NCBI GenBank assembly: GCA_016271365.2
Contig: CM028131.1
Coordinates: 173,418,501-173,482,500 of the forward strand
Length of the DNA stretch: 64,000 bases
Direction: 5' to 3'
From: Neoceratodus forsteri
Lineage: Eukaryota; Chordata; Ceratodontiformes; Ceratodontidae
Position numbers and translations under genes: made by a program. Positions 23,301 through 34,599 of the stretch are shown piece by piece (position 1 is the first letter of the stretch; each line of letters starts with the position of its first letter). The notes under the pieces were generated by a model. That model had not been told where the DNA came from, made no database searches, and saw only the letters and a program-made list of their open reading frames with translations.

Positions 23301-24229
23301 GGCCCCTTGCCGATCTGACTCCCACACACATTGCTCACCCACTCAACCCCGAACACCCACTCAGCACCTACCACCCCCCCAAGACCCTAAATCACTGGCA
23401 ACCCCCCATGGGGCAGAAGAGGCACAGAGAGAAGTCAAAGGTGGCATCCCATCTTACAACAAAGGACTTTCGTTGGGGGGCAAAGGTTGCATGGGGCATA
23501 GGGGTGCACAGTAGGGGATGGGGTAACAACACAGACATCAGTACTGACCAAGTGCAAGTTACCTGTGTGATTTCTTTGGATTATTATATTGAACTTTTAG
23601 ACACTTTTTCTTTCTGTTACAGGAAGTTTTACATGTTTGGGATTCTGTTTGTGTTTAGGTGTGTGATCCTGCCTGTTTTTTTCAGTCTGTATTTTTGTTT
23701 AAGTATGTTTCACTGTTGCCTGGCTACACCTCTGCATGGAGTTGGGATTGAAGGCTCAGTCCAGCCCTTTACGGTTCTGTTTCTGCTTAATTTCCATCCT
23801 GTATACAATGTGTACATGGACTATGCTCAGCTGCCCTCCACCCCCTCCAGCTTCAATGCTTTTTACTGAAAGCAGTCCTTTTGTTGAGCTATAGCCTATT
23901 GCATCACTTTGGTATTAGTTTCACATCACGTAGTGGTACACAAAAAAGATAATTCATGTACCACTTTTAATGTCTTTCCAGGTAGTAAAAAAACATTTGT
24001 TGTCTGCATATCAGTGAGTGTTGGACTGTGTGTGGTTTGAATACTAAGGGGAAAAAAATTGGATAACAAGCTAAATGTACTTAACAGACAAAAATATGTG
24101 ACTCAATATGGACCTATGTTCAAAGTCCAGAAATGTATTAACCTTTCAGTTGTTTGCTTGTATTCTAAGATAACAGGCTAAATACAGTTCCAATTAAATA
24201 CGAAAGCACCAGCTCTGGTAATAACCAAA

Positions 24230-26050
24230 CGCTGCAGTTTTTAATGTTTCTTCCTTTTTATTCAGATATTTTCATTGGTGCCCCAATGTTTCACCCAATT
24301 GGCTTCTTCTGGGGGACTATTTAAAAATGTAAATAAAATATTCTTATTACAAATTTTCATAATCATATTCTGTTAATAACCTATACTAAGGCATCATTAA
24401 TATTTTCATGGACATCGTTCAGAATTATATCCAGTGCATCATATAATATAATTAGCTTTCTTTAAATATATCCTTTTACAATTTCTGAGGTTCATTGCTA
24501 TATACACAAACCAGTGCCATACAAATCCTAAAAATCGCAGTATGGCTTAAACTCCTTTTAAACTGGTCACTGCTCAAGCTCTCCTGCTGTAATTACTTCA
24601 ATACAGGCTTAAGAATAAATTCAATTGATTCATTTCCATTCCTGGGGTTACAAATCACCAAATTTAAGTACAAATCTATCTATCTAAAGACCATACTTAT
24701 TCAAATTATCTGTGCAAATGCAACATATTTCATACAATATTCACCTTAAGTGAATTTTCTTTAGGCTCCACAATGGCTACTTTGTTTTCAACTGCCTTCA
24801 TATGGCATCTAAAAAATATGTTAAAAGATCTTCAGTTTACTGCCTCTATATCTGATGTTAAACAAGTACCATATTCAATGTAGTATTTACCTTTCATTTA
24901 CTTTCATAAGGTTTCATAGTGACTACTTGTTTTCAACCGACAATCCAAAGTGTCTAAGACATAAAGAGAGAAGCCACAAGTTCATTTCTGACATTCATTA
25001 AACTTATTGCAATGCTGGGTAATTTAGACATAAATGTGTACCTCTATAACACTTCCATATGTGCTAACACGATATGCACAGTTCATTTTATCATTTTAGA
25101 GTTTGCTGCCTCTGCCTTCTACAAAGAGAAATCAAATTATAAGTACACTAACTTTGCCATTGAATTATCTGTTCATTCCTGTTATGATAGTAACAACTTA
25201 CTTTTTGTCGGTGCTCGCACAGCTTCCTAAGTTTCAATGTTGCAGCAAGAGGCTTGATATTGGCCTACCCCTCTTATACCATGTGAAGGTGCTATGATGT
25301 CATTTCTCAGCATCAATCATGCTGTAACCAGGCAACAAGTTACCAGATAAAGCTCTTCCCACATGGGTATTATTAGGCAAGAGTTGCGATCTTCTGTTTA
25401 CCACATAAATCTTAAAGTCAATATATTTATATCCATATGGATGAACTTTATCCTTAACATCTGCTTATGTCATCACAGTTATATTGATGCTGGAGCTGTC
25501 ATTTAATCTACTTTGTTTTACCTCTTGTTATTCATAGTAGGGTCAGGGAAATGAAACGGGGGGAACAGAAAGGAAAGCCGTAAATAGGGAAAGCTCGAGA
25601 CATAGCAGAACAGCTGATTTTCATTAAATAAATAACACTTCGATACCTTATGTTTAACATGTCTTTACCAACATGACTGCCACTTTATTTCCTCATTCAG
25701 ACCCCACTCTTTATAATATGTGCCTAATTCATAAATCCATTTTGTTTCCTTACTTTCTAGTATTTTTTGATAGTCACCTCCTCTGTCTGGTTCTAGTATT
25801 TTTTCCAGCCCCCAAAATCTGAGCTGCATAACAGTATGACCTCTCTCATTAAAATGTCTGGCTACTGAGGAATTCTCATCATGAGATCTAATTCTGCTTT
25901 TATGTTCAGAGATTTGCTTTTTTAGTTCTATAGATGTTTGTCCAACATATAATCTATCACATGGACATTGCAACACATAGACTACCCTGATGTGTTGCAG
26001 TCTATGTGTTGTCTGATATAGTACTCTTTCCCAGTATATGAGTGTTTAAA
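24230..26050 (-). mobile_element. Penelope-like element, 5'-truncated 3' portion
   Basis: Encodes the C-terminal GIY-YIG endonuclease (minus strand, 26,030-25,665) followed by a long AT-rich 3' region. Near its far end (about 24,310-24,270 minus) is the AGAAGA..CC..GG.TGAAACATTGGGG signature typical of Penelope-like terminal repeats. No reverse transcriptase remains: homology stops near 26,050. Confidence 0.7.
25665..26030 (-). pseudogene. GIY-YIG endonuclease domain of a Penelope-like element
   Basis: The last roughly 120 codons are open. They show the family pattern CNTSGVVYVLQC.CDRLYVGQT (GIY and YIG equivalents VVY and YVG), ISEHKSRI with the conserved Arg/His, ARHF....H, and LE..WIYELGTYYKEWGLNEE. 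In Penelope-like elements this domain cuts target DNA for the attached RT. The upstream part is missing, so this is a dead fragment. Confidence 0.8.
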
Positions 26051-26099
26051 TGTTTCCTTCTTTAATCAAAAATGGGGCCACCTGGTAGTTAACCGTGGG

Positions 26100-26138
26100 C
26101 ACCAGTTGACTAACAAGGGCCTTGTTAGTCAACCGGTG
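26100..26138. repeat. Near-perfect 39-nt palindrome
   Basis: Two 19-nt arms (26,100-26,118 and 26,120-26,138) around a single G, with one mismatch. It may be the abutting ends of a foldback transposon. No gene from 26,140 to 27,120; 26,637-26,740 carries another structured motif, listed separately. Confidence 0.85.
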
Positions 26139-26629
26139 TCCATTTTTAATTACCAAGTTTACATTATAATATTCAAAACCGATCAGAAAGCCACAGCCCA
26201 TTGATTATAATGGAGCATGCCCCCACATTCAACCTAGCACCTCGTCAACACATTAGTGAGCGTGAGGGCTGGGCGTTGGTGGCACTTAGAACTGGGAAGT
26301 CCTTGGGACTCAGTTTGTTGAAGTGTACAAGCATTACCATGTTTTTCATGTTAGATTATTTCCTGGCATTTTAACATACCTGCATGCTGTGGAGGTAAGG
26401 CACCTATATATCAGGTGCAGGGGCTAAAATAATTATATTGGTGAATCTCTTTCAGAATTCAAACTGCACAAAGGCCAGTACTCAGTGACATGAAAACAAA
26501 AAATGCCTACTTTTACCCTGCCATGAAGTTAAATCTGGCACATACATGATCTTTTTTGTATTGCAATGTGCATCATCAATGTGTCTTATTTTCTGTTAAT
26601 AATATGGGATTTTCTAAATAAGTGTCATT

Positions 26630-26745
26630 AAGCTTCTGAAGAAGGACTTGTTGGTATGAAAGCTAAAGCTAGTTGTCCTTTTTTGTAACATCCTTGTTGG
26701 TCCAATAAAAAGTATCACACCATTTGTTCTGGATTTGTTCTTATT
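26630..26745 (+). repeat. Penelope/hammerhead-like terminal motif, degenerate
   Basis: CTGAAGAAGGAC ... TATGAAAGC followed by TTGTTGGTCCAATAAAAAGTATCACACC. The CTGAAGA and GAAA boxes are spaced like hammerhead core boxes, but the intervening stem does not pair here. This kind of sequence recurs in vertebrate repeats. Assignment is by resemblance only. Confidence 0.35.
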
Positions 26746-27119
26746 TTCTGTGAAATGTTCTTTAAAATAAAAATGACTGGATTCTGGCAGACTGCCACCA
26801 CGGCTCCGAGTTGTACATGACAGGGGTCAAACATCATCTTTGTCAATATCCCCCCATCCCAACCCTACCTCCAAAAACATGCCCATCTCCACATCCATTG
26901 ATCTCAGGAGGAAGTTTGAGTCTCTCCTTCTGGATTGGGAAGAGTCATCCACCTCCTACTACATTACTAATACAGGAGTGGGTGATTATCTCACAGACAG
27001 CAGACAAGACAACCCAATGCAGCAGAAGTCATAGGAGGTAACAGTCTAAGATGGCCCCCAACTGGAAGACAGTCAATAAAGTGCTTAATGTGTTTCTTAA
27101 TCTGCAATCTATTACATTC

Positions 27120-27435
27120 ATATTGGTGAATGATAACGGTATACTGATGCTTCCGCAACAACTTTATATCACCTGACACTACAGCGACAACAGTGTCAGG
27201 TTGCTGTAGTGTCAGCGCAGGACCCCGGCACAACTTTCTGGGGGTATTGCACACCCTCCTCGAGGCAGCTCAGACTCAGAGCTGATTAACTACATAGTGG
27301 GGAGTGTGGGGGTTTCAGGGCAAAGCCCCCCAAAGAAAACAAAGTTAGATGTAACTCCCTTTATGCCAACTACAAATGTGGTCCACATAAAGGAGTCTCT
27401 GTAACGTCAGTCAACAATGAAATTGTTGACCAACC
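27120..27435. repeat. Hairpin-rich segment, possible foldback element
   Basis: A perfect 13-bp inverted repeat (CTGACACTACAGC, 27,173-27,185, with 27,203-27,215), a G-run/C-run fold at 27,296-27,342, and a 9-bp perfect hairpin at 27,410-27,430 (GTCAACAAT/ATTGTTGAC). It shares the G-run/C-run block with 1,515-1,560 and 30,805-30,850. Confidence 0.5.
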
Positions 27436-27487
27436 ATCATAGATCCATTGACAACTATGTGCACCTCTTTGTATAACTAAAAAAAGA

Positions 27488-27980
27488 AAGGATGTGGATG
27501 GCATGGAAAGGATGCAGAGAAGGGCCACTAAAATGGTACATGGGTTAAGAGGGATGGAATATAGGGAAAGGTTGAGGGAACTGGTTTTGTATCCTCTGGA
27601 GTTAAGAAAGGAAAGAGGGGACATGATTGAAACATTCAAGTATGTGAAGGGAATCAATGAAGTGGGGAAGAGCTTATTTACTGGGAAGGTAGATACAAGA
27701 ACTAGGGGGCATGGACTAAAGGTGAAGGGGGAAGGTTTAGGGGAAATGTTAGGAAGTATTACTTCATAGAGAGAGTGGTTGAGCCCTGTAACAGACTGCT
27801 AGAGGAGGTGGTGAGTGCCTCTACAGTGGAGGGATTCAAGAGGGCCTGGAACAAACACAGACGGTTGTCAAGGGGAGGATGGGTGAATCCTGGGGGAGTG
27901 ACAGGTAGAGGGTGGGAATGGGCAGACTCTATGGGCTAGGAAGGCCCTTTTCTGCTGTCACATGTCTATGAATCTATAAA
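27488..27980 (+). mobile_element. CR1 3' end
   Basis: Encodes the CR1 ORF2 tail: MQRRATKMVHGL, YRERLRELVLYPLELRKERGDMIETFKYV (open to 27,769), then RKYYF.E.VVE.CN.LLEEVV in a shifted frame, and a 3' UTR ending ATGTCTATGAATCTAT (two 8-mers). 5'-truncated. The sequence diverges from the other CR1 copies here, so it is a different subfamily. Confidence 0.8.
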
Positions 27981-28093
27981 AACTAATTGTTAATCAAATG
28001 TTAGTCTTTCTCTTTCATTTAACATGTGGCTGCACCCATCTTTTTGAGTACTGAAAACTGTTTCATTTGATGTAAGTAAGGAGCTAGTTTATT

Positions 28094-28205
28094 TATGATT
28101 TATTTATTTGAATTTTGATAACTGGGTGAGCCCACTAAGACAAGCATGTCCCTTTTTCAGGGGTGACCCGAGGAATAAAACTATTCCACAGCTAGGTACA
28201 TTATA
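28094..28205 (-). repeat. SINE/LINE tail fragment
   Basis: TTTATTTATTTG followed by a GATAACTGGGTGAGCCCACTAAG...TTTTTCAGGGGTGACC block. It resembles the tail at 11,346-11,440. Orientation is inferred from the T-rich start. Confidence 0.45.
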
Positions 28206-28429
28206 CATTTGGTAAACACAATACACAGAGTAGTTGATAATTTGAATGAGCCTGCAAATTATTTGATTTTTTTTTTTTAGGCAATGTACAAAGTTTATGA
28301 ATCTAGATGTCTATGTATTTATAAAAAAAGGGCATATGAAAGGATCTTCAGTGCTTGGGTTACTTTGTCTTGTTAGGCATATCTGTTGACACAACACACA
28401 TTTATCATTTGTTCATTTTAATGTGAATC

Positions 28430-29530
28430 ATGGGGGTGTGGTAGCACTCTATAGTTAGAGTTGAGTAGGCTGTTTAATGTTAAACTCCAGTTTTTGCACC
28501 TTAATAATTTTGGCATTGTTTGCCCAAATAGCTCAACATGTGGCACGTGGTGCCAGGCTGTCAGAGTCTCAAGATGTGGAAAGTTTTCTGATGGGATCCT
28601 GTTTGGTTTTCAAGGTACAGATTGTCAAAAAATGAAAAAAAAAAATCTTTTTGGGTTTCCTTTACATAACATTGATTTATTTTTTTTTATGCACTCAAGT
28701 AGAGCCTGGGCAGTGTAGAATTTGTTCATGAAATTTTCAGGGTTGAAGGAGCCTGTGCCATGGGTGTACCTTTCAAAGGCTTCATGAAATAATATTATAC
28801 TGTTCCAGAGGTGTAAGGATTTTTGGGGTAACCGACAAATCCAAATGGTAACTATAAAAACAAAACAAAAAAAACAACAAAAAGGTTGTGAGTGCTTATT
28901 TTCATGATTTACTTGTCATTACAAAAGAAACCAACATGGGGGCCACCATATTTATTTTTTACTCTCAAATACATAGAAAATACATAAAATGATGTATTTT
29001 CAAGAACAAATACTTGAACCTACATAACCTGGACCTGTTAACCTCGATTCTGGTGATTCTTTTTTTTTTTAAATTGCCCTGGAAATAATGTTTCTGGGCA
29101 CCTGAAAATCCTGGATGTCTAGCTTAGTGACAGTAGCCAGTCACCTAAGTTCTCAGTATGAAAACAGTGGGACTTTCTTGAATTCTGAAGCCATGCCTGC
29201 AGGCATGCTGCTGGGTTCAGTTCAAGCAGTGAGCCAGCATTCGCCTTCTCTCTCTGTCTGTCTCTCACTGTCTCTTTATCTGTCTCTGTCTGTCTGTCTA
29301 ACTATCTATGTAGTGTGCCCAGTATGCATTTTTTTAACTGGTAAAAAAAGAAAATCCCTTGCCAATCTGACCCCACCCCTCTCCTCATCCACGCCATCCC
29401 CTCATTCCACTCAACACCCACCACTGCACACACCCACACACCTTCACTCATCTGAACATGTCCCACAGTGTAGATCCACTCTCCAACTGAAGATACAGTA
29501 TCTTGCTGCTGGAACCAGAGACTGCGATAT
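28430..29530 (+). repeat. R-family repeat, longest copy
   Basis: Runs from the GTAGCACTCTATAGTTAGAG block through an AT-rich middle to the block at 28,980-29,240 and a TCTC/TCTG microsatellite at 29,245-29,310, then a CCTTGCCAATCTGACCCC block shared with 23,305-23,330. No coding sequence. 29,530-29,935 shows no gene or known repeat. Confidence 0.65.
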
Positions 29531-29934
29531 AAGAAAATAAGGTAAGTTTAGTTTAATGTATTTCAATGGGGTTTGAAATTTTCCTCATAATATTGTCAAT
29601 TTTGAATAATTTTACACCAAATTTTACTATGCTCGCTCATAACTTTGGTTATTTTCAATTTTTTACACCAAATTTTAAACATAGCCCTTTTTTATGCCAC
29701 TTCATGAACGTGATGACTGTAATTTTTCAAAATGTGGTCAAAATGTGTTTTTACTCCTGTGACACAGAATGACATTTTAGAGGGGACTAGAAAATTGTAA
29801 CCTACTGAGTTTGTGAGTTGGGGTCATAAGAAGGCTATGCTGAAAATCTGGTATACAAATATGGTAAAATTACTAAGTTATGACTGAACATTGCAATATT
29901 TCAATGATCATTCCTACATTTTTCACACATAGAA

Positions 29935-32200
29935 TCATAGAAACTGATGGCAGATAAGGACCACTAGGCCCATCCAGTCTGCCCATAGACCCTACCTCTA
30001 TCTGCGGCCTCTGACCATACTTGGTTGTTGGCTTTAGCCTCTCATTTCCATCTCTATGGTACCCTTATGCCTGTACGATGCATGTTTCAATCCCTCCACT
30101 GTGCTTGCTTCCACCACCTCCTGTGGCAGACTATTCCACGCATCCACCTCTCTTTCCATGAGTAAAAACTTCCTTACATTTTTATCCTGCCTCCCTCTAA
30201 TCTCATATCATGCCCCCTTGTTCTTGTACTTCTCCTATACTGAAAGATGTCACCCCCTTGTACCCTATTTATGCCTTTAAGATACTTAAAGGTTTCTATT
30301 ATGTCTCACCTTTCTCCCCTTTCCTCCAGTGAGCACATATTGAGGTCTTTTAATCTCTCCTCATTCTGTATGTTTTCTGGTGCAAGCCATGTACCACCTT
30401 GGTCATCCTTCTCTGAACCAGCTCTACCCTGTCTATGTCCTTACAAAGAAGCAGCCTTCAGGAATGTACCCAGTACTCCAGATGAGGCCTACCAGGTCAT
30501 AACATTGCACGCTTAATAGCATACGACATTATGGCTAAACCCGTAAGCACTATAGGTTACAGCAAGTGGTGCAATGCCATAAATACTGCTGTACACAGTA
30601 TTGCACCACTTGAAACATCCCAGGCAGAGGATAAGACCTCTGCTGGGATGGTGTTCCACCAAGCAGCTGCTGTGGCTCAATGGACTGAGCCACTGCATTG
30701 AGGAACCCAGGTGCTGCGTCTGGGACTGGGTTTGACTCGCGGTCCCAGAAACCTTTATTTTTTTTAACAGTTTGTGTGCTCCCTGAGTTAACCCCCGGAG
30801 TTGAGAATCTTTATTAAGGGGGTTCACAGAGTGTGGGGGATAGAGCTCCCTGCAAAAAAAGAGTTATACTGCATGGCAGAAATTACGCTGTATTGGCAGT
30901 GAGATTTTTGCCATGTGGCATAATGCCTTGTGACATTATGACCCCATGCACAGATGAGGCCTCACCAATGTTTTATACACTGGAATCACCACCTCCCTCC
31001 TCCCACTCATGATGCCCCTGCCTATGCACCCCAACATACCACTGGCCCTCCATGCAGCCTCTGTACTCTGTTTGGTCACCTTTAGGTCATCAGAAATGGT
31101 AACGCCCAGATCCCTTTCTTCCCTGGTGACAGCCAACAACTCCCCCCCATCCTTTAGTTCTCTCTAGGGTTTCTGCATACCAGGTGCACTAATTTGCACT
31201 TCTTTGCATTGAACCTCAGACCATTTTTCCAGCTTCCCTAGGTCCTTCTTCATTTTTCACCCATCCCTGTTGCAGATCTTGGTGTCATCTGCAAACAGGC
31301 AGACCTTTCCCTTCAGTCCTGGCCCAAGGACTGATCCTTGAGGTATACCACTGATCATCCCCCTTTCCCTGGATTGGATCCCATTTACCACCACAATCTG
31401 CTTCCTGTCCATTAACCAGTTCCTAACCAGCTGACCACCTTGGGGCCCATGCCCAGACTACCCATCCTATTTACTAGCCTTTTATGTGAGACAGTGTAGA
31501 AGGCCTTGCTGAAATTGAGGTAGGCGATATCCACCACTCCCCCTTGATTCATCTCCTTTGTAACCCAGTCAAAAAATAATCTATCAGATTCATTTGACAT
31601 GACCTTCCTGCTATGAATCTATGCTGCTAGATCCTGTGCTCCATTGGCTTCCAAGTGCCCCACTATCCTATCCTATCCTTAAGCAGTGCCTCCATGATCT
31701 TACCCACTACTGAGGTAAGACTGACCAGCCTATAGTTCCCTGTCTCCTCCCTGCTACCATTTTTGTGAAGAGGGACTAAATGTGCCCTCCTCCATTCTTC
31801 TGGAACCACTCCTGTGTTGAGTGACTTGCTGAACATGGTTGTCAGTGGCACTGCTAGCTCAGTTTGTAGTTGCTTTAATATCATAGGATGTATGCCATCT
31901 GGTCCCATTGCTTTGTCCCCCTTAAATTTTGTGAGCTCCACCAGGACTGTCTCCTCTGTAAATGGACTTGAGTTCACCTCCCACCCTCCTTTGTATCTGA
32001 TGCCCAGCTGTAGTCCCTGCCCTCCCCTTCTTCAGTGAATACCGAACAGAAGTATTTATTCAGTATTTTTGCCTTCTCCAGGTCACCCTCCACACCCTCC
32101 CCTTCATCCTCTCTGAGCCTTACAATCCCCTCCGGCCTTCCTTCTTTCACACTCTGAGATATCCAGGTATCAGTGGAAAGTTTTAAGTGGCCCACTTCCT
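29935..32200 (-). mobile_element. CR1 LINE, minus strand, interrupted at 30,495-30,950
   Basis: On the minus strand the order is: end of the endonuclease/RT linker (KILNKYFCSVFTEE), MGPDGIHPMILK, WRRAHLVPLHKNGSREETGNYR (RT fingers), FSKAFYTVSH (palm A), RERDLGVTISDDLKV, VYKTLVRPHL, tail and 3' UTR ending TTTCTATGATTCTATG near 29,938. ORF2 is broken at many points. 5'-truncated near 32,200. Confidence 0.85.
30495..30950. mobile_element. 456-bp hairpin-rich element with tRNA-like core, inserted in CR1
   Basis: Flanked by CAGATGAGGCCT(C)ACCA at 30,479-30,494 and 30,951-30,967 (one-base difference). Ends are inverted relatives (GGTCATAA.. at 30,495; its inverse ends near 30,944). Inside: a perfect 13-bp stem (30,563-30,575 with 30,600-30,612), a 13-bp stem with one bulge (30,617-30,630 with 30,637-30,649) and a tRNA-like stretch, TGGCTCAATGG at 30,672 (A-box-like) and GGGTTTGACTCGC near 30,728 (B-box-like). 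It could be a tRNA-SINE inside a foldback element. Confidence 0.6.
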
Positions 32201-32204
32201 AAAA

Positions 32205-33430
32205 AACAATAAAAATTAAGGGAACTGTTTGCCTGTGACCACTTTGAAAACCCATCCTCAACCTGCACCATTCCCTAGGTATAGTGTTCCACACTATATG
32301 GATTTAGTGAGTATTACAGGATTATTTAACTGTAATAGTGGTCACTGGTGTTGAAATCCATTTTAAAAGCCACTTTTTTCTTTTCATAATTTTTTCTTGC
32401 AGGTCTCTGAGTGGTATTACCTTGCATAACAAAGAACTGGATCTATTGCTAATATTAGCACATGTCCTTGATATGTGAATTAACTTTACCAATAAGATTA
32501 AGATTTAATATGTGTATTTTAAACTTTAACCACTTTTATTTTTTGATTTCTGTATAAAATTGTAATCACCTACTCCTTTGTGATTGGTGGAGGATATCAA
32601 CTGACTTTTTCTGTTTGCTTATAAGTGGTGGTTTGAGGGAAATCTTTGTTCTCAGATGAGATCTTGTGTATTTACTCCACTAGCACCCTATCCACCTCTT
32701 CCCCCTGCACTGGAGGCCTGTAGATCACCCCTATGTGGATTGCTGTGCCATTGCCTGGCTCAAGAGTTACCCACAGTGCCTCAGCCTTCCCCTGTATACC
32801 CTGTACCTCACTTCATAAACACAGCAGGTGTCAGTTTTTAAATCCTAGATAAAATCTGTTTTCACACTTCTGGTACAAAATGATGTTTCAGCCAATATAC
32901 TGTAAATGCCACATGTCATGTTTATAAGGGGAGTCATAAACCAAGTATCTTGAAAATTTGGGGTCAAAAGTAAAACAAATAATGATATTTATTAAGAAAC
33001 ATTGTGAGTAGAGCCAGTCTTGACCCCAGTGGGTATGCTTTGGTATCCTATCCCAGTGAGCTGAGTTTGGGGGTGAGATTAGCAACCCAGCTATACAGGG
33101 TGAGTGTGGGGAATGACACTGTTATGCAACAAGCCCAGCAGCAAGGGAACGAAAGCTGCAGGATGACCACGTGGGATCAGGTACCATATAGTGAAGACAC
33201 CCTGCATGTCTGCACCTATGTGTGGCAGAGGGCCCTGTACAGTAGCTGCATCTGTATTTGCATCCACATGGAAGTGCAGGGAACAGAGAGCTCTGTTCTT
33301 CTGGAGACCTCAAACCGCAATGTTTTTTTCTTTTGCTTCTTCAGGGTGGGGGTGAGGAGACACATTTCTCTATTTCTGTGGTGTTAACTGGAACCCTAAC
33401 TGGTGCAGTAACACTGTTTTTTGCAAAGAA
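32205..33430. other. No recognisable gene or element
   Basis: AT-rich sequence after the CR1 copy. The short open frames in both strands lack domains, codon bias or repeats, and I see no splice-linked coding signal. Nothing else is supported. Confidence 0.6.
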
Positions 33431-34430
33431 TATATTATAAGGGTGCAGGAGTACCCTACAGTAGGGATTGAATGCGATGCTCAATATTACACCCTAAACT
33501 TTGCACCTTAATAACTTTGGTGGCATTTGACAAAATAGCCCCAAAAGTTGCATGTGTGGTCATATTGCGAAGGTCTCCTGACATGGAAAGTTTCACAATG
33601 GCACTTTGTGCATTTTCTGAGATCTGGATGCCCCTTATTTTGTAAAAGGGTCACTTTTCTCCCTATACTTAACATGGATTTTCTGGGAAGGTGGGGGGTC
33701 CAGTCATGTATAGGAAGGAAAGAAGGATCAGGATTTATATAGCGCTTTTCATACATCCAAAGCGCTTTACAAGCAATGCTAGACTGGTAGTGAAGTGACT
33801 GAATGTGTGGTGGCAGCCATATCGCACATCATCACCCACACACAGCCTGGATAATTGCATGAACCGGTTTTATGGGAAGGGGAATGTTGGCCAGGACACC
33901 AGGAATGTTCCCTACTCTTTGCAAAGAGTGCCCTGGGTTCTTTTACTTCCACCTGGACACCCACCAGGACAACACCAGGATGGGCAGAAGGGACCTCGGT
34001 TTAACGTCTCATCCGAAGGACGGCACACCCCAGCAGTACAGCACCCCCCAATACTGCACTTGGATGCCAGCGATTTTTAGGTGCAAGTCCAATCCCGGTG
34101 TGGGACAAGAACCCACGACCTTCTGGTCCAGAGGCGGATGTGCTACCAACTGAGCCACACTGACACCATATATGTATAGCCTAGATGGAACTGAATTTCT
34201 CCATGGAACTTTCAGGGTAGAAGAGGCCTGTGCAGAGGTAGTGCCTTTTGAACATTTGTGAAAAATTAAAAAACAGTTCCAGTGTTGTAAGGATTTAAAA
34301 TTTGGTTTTGGATAACTGGTGCGAACCAAAGAATATTCGGTTTATGATGATACTGTTTTTGGTTTGCATCACTTAGTTGTCACAAACTGAAAATGGTCCA
34401 CATGAGTAAAATTTTTTTTTGGGGGGGTTG
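33430..34430 (+). repeat. R-family repeat split by a tRNA-SINE
   Basis: 33,440-33,713 carries the TGCACCTTAATAACTTTGG and GACATGGAAAGTTT blocks of the family. 34,172-34,430 continues with the TTTCAGGGT..AAG..GCCTGTGC block shared with 28,730-28,760. A SINE sits between them. Confidence 0.65.
33714..34171 (-). mobile_element. tRNA-derived SINE, minus strand
   Basis: Flanked by 8-bp repeats atgtatag (33,706-33,713 and 34,172-34,179). On the minus strand it starts with a tRNA-like head: GTGGCTCAGTTGGTAGCAC (A box) near 34,159 and GGTTCTTGTCCC (B box) near 34,110. It continues through a body that matches the SINE halves at 11,503-11,540 and 22,524-22,620, and ends with an AAAGCGCTATATAAATCC-type tail near 33,735. 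The tail differs from the 11.3 kb copy, so two subfamilies share the body. It would be transcribed by RNA polymerase III and moved by a partner LINE. Confidence 0.8.
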
Positions 34431-34599
34431 TGATGGCTGCTATATTGTTTCTTCATTTCCGTTACCACAAATCTGTGAAAACACATGTAAGTGGACACTT
34501 TGAAAAAAACAAAACATCACATGCTCCAAATGGCATTCCCAAAAGAACAGTCCAATACTTGTTTTTCTCAAAACATGTCAGAAATAGTATTTTCAGCAT

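Noticed and set aside
23165..23869. 234-codon open frame on the plus strand
   Set aside because: It begins inside an R-family repeat, crosses its boundary, and has no domain, codon bias or homologue-like motif. Chance frame.
30665..30750. Functional tRNA gene
   Set aside because: A- and B-box-like words are present, but no full cloverleaf, and the segment lies in a repeated element. Treated as SINE-like.
34105..34166. Functional tRNA gene on the minus strand
   Set aside because: tRNA-like head of a SINE with flanking target duplications; the body and tail are SINE-type.
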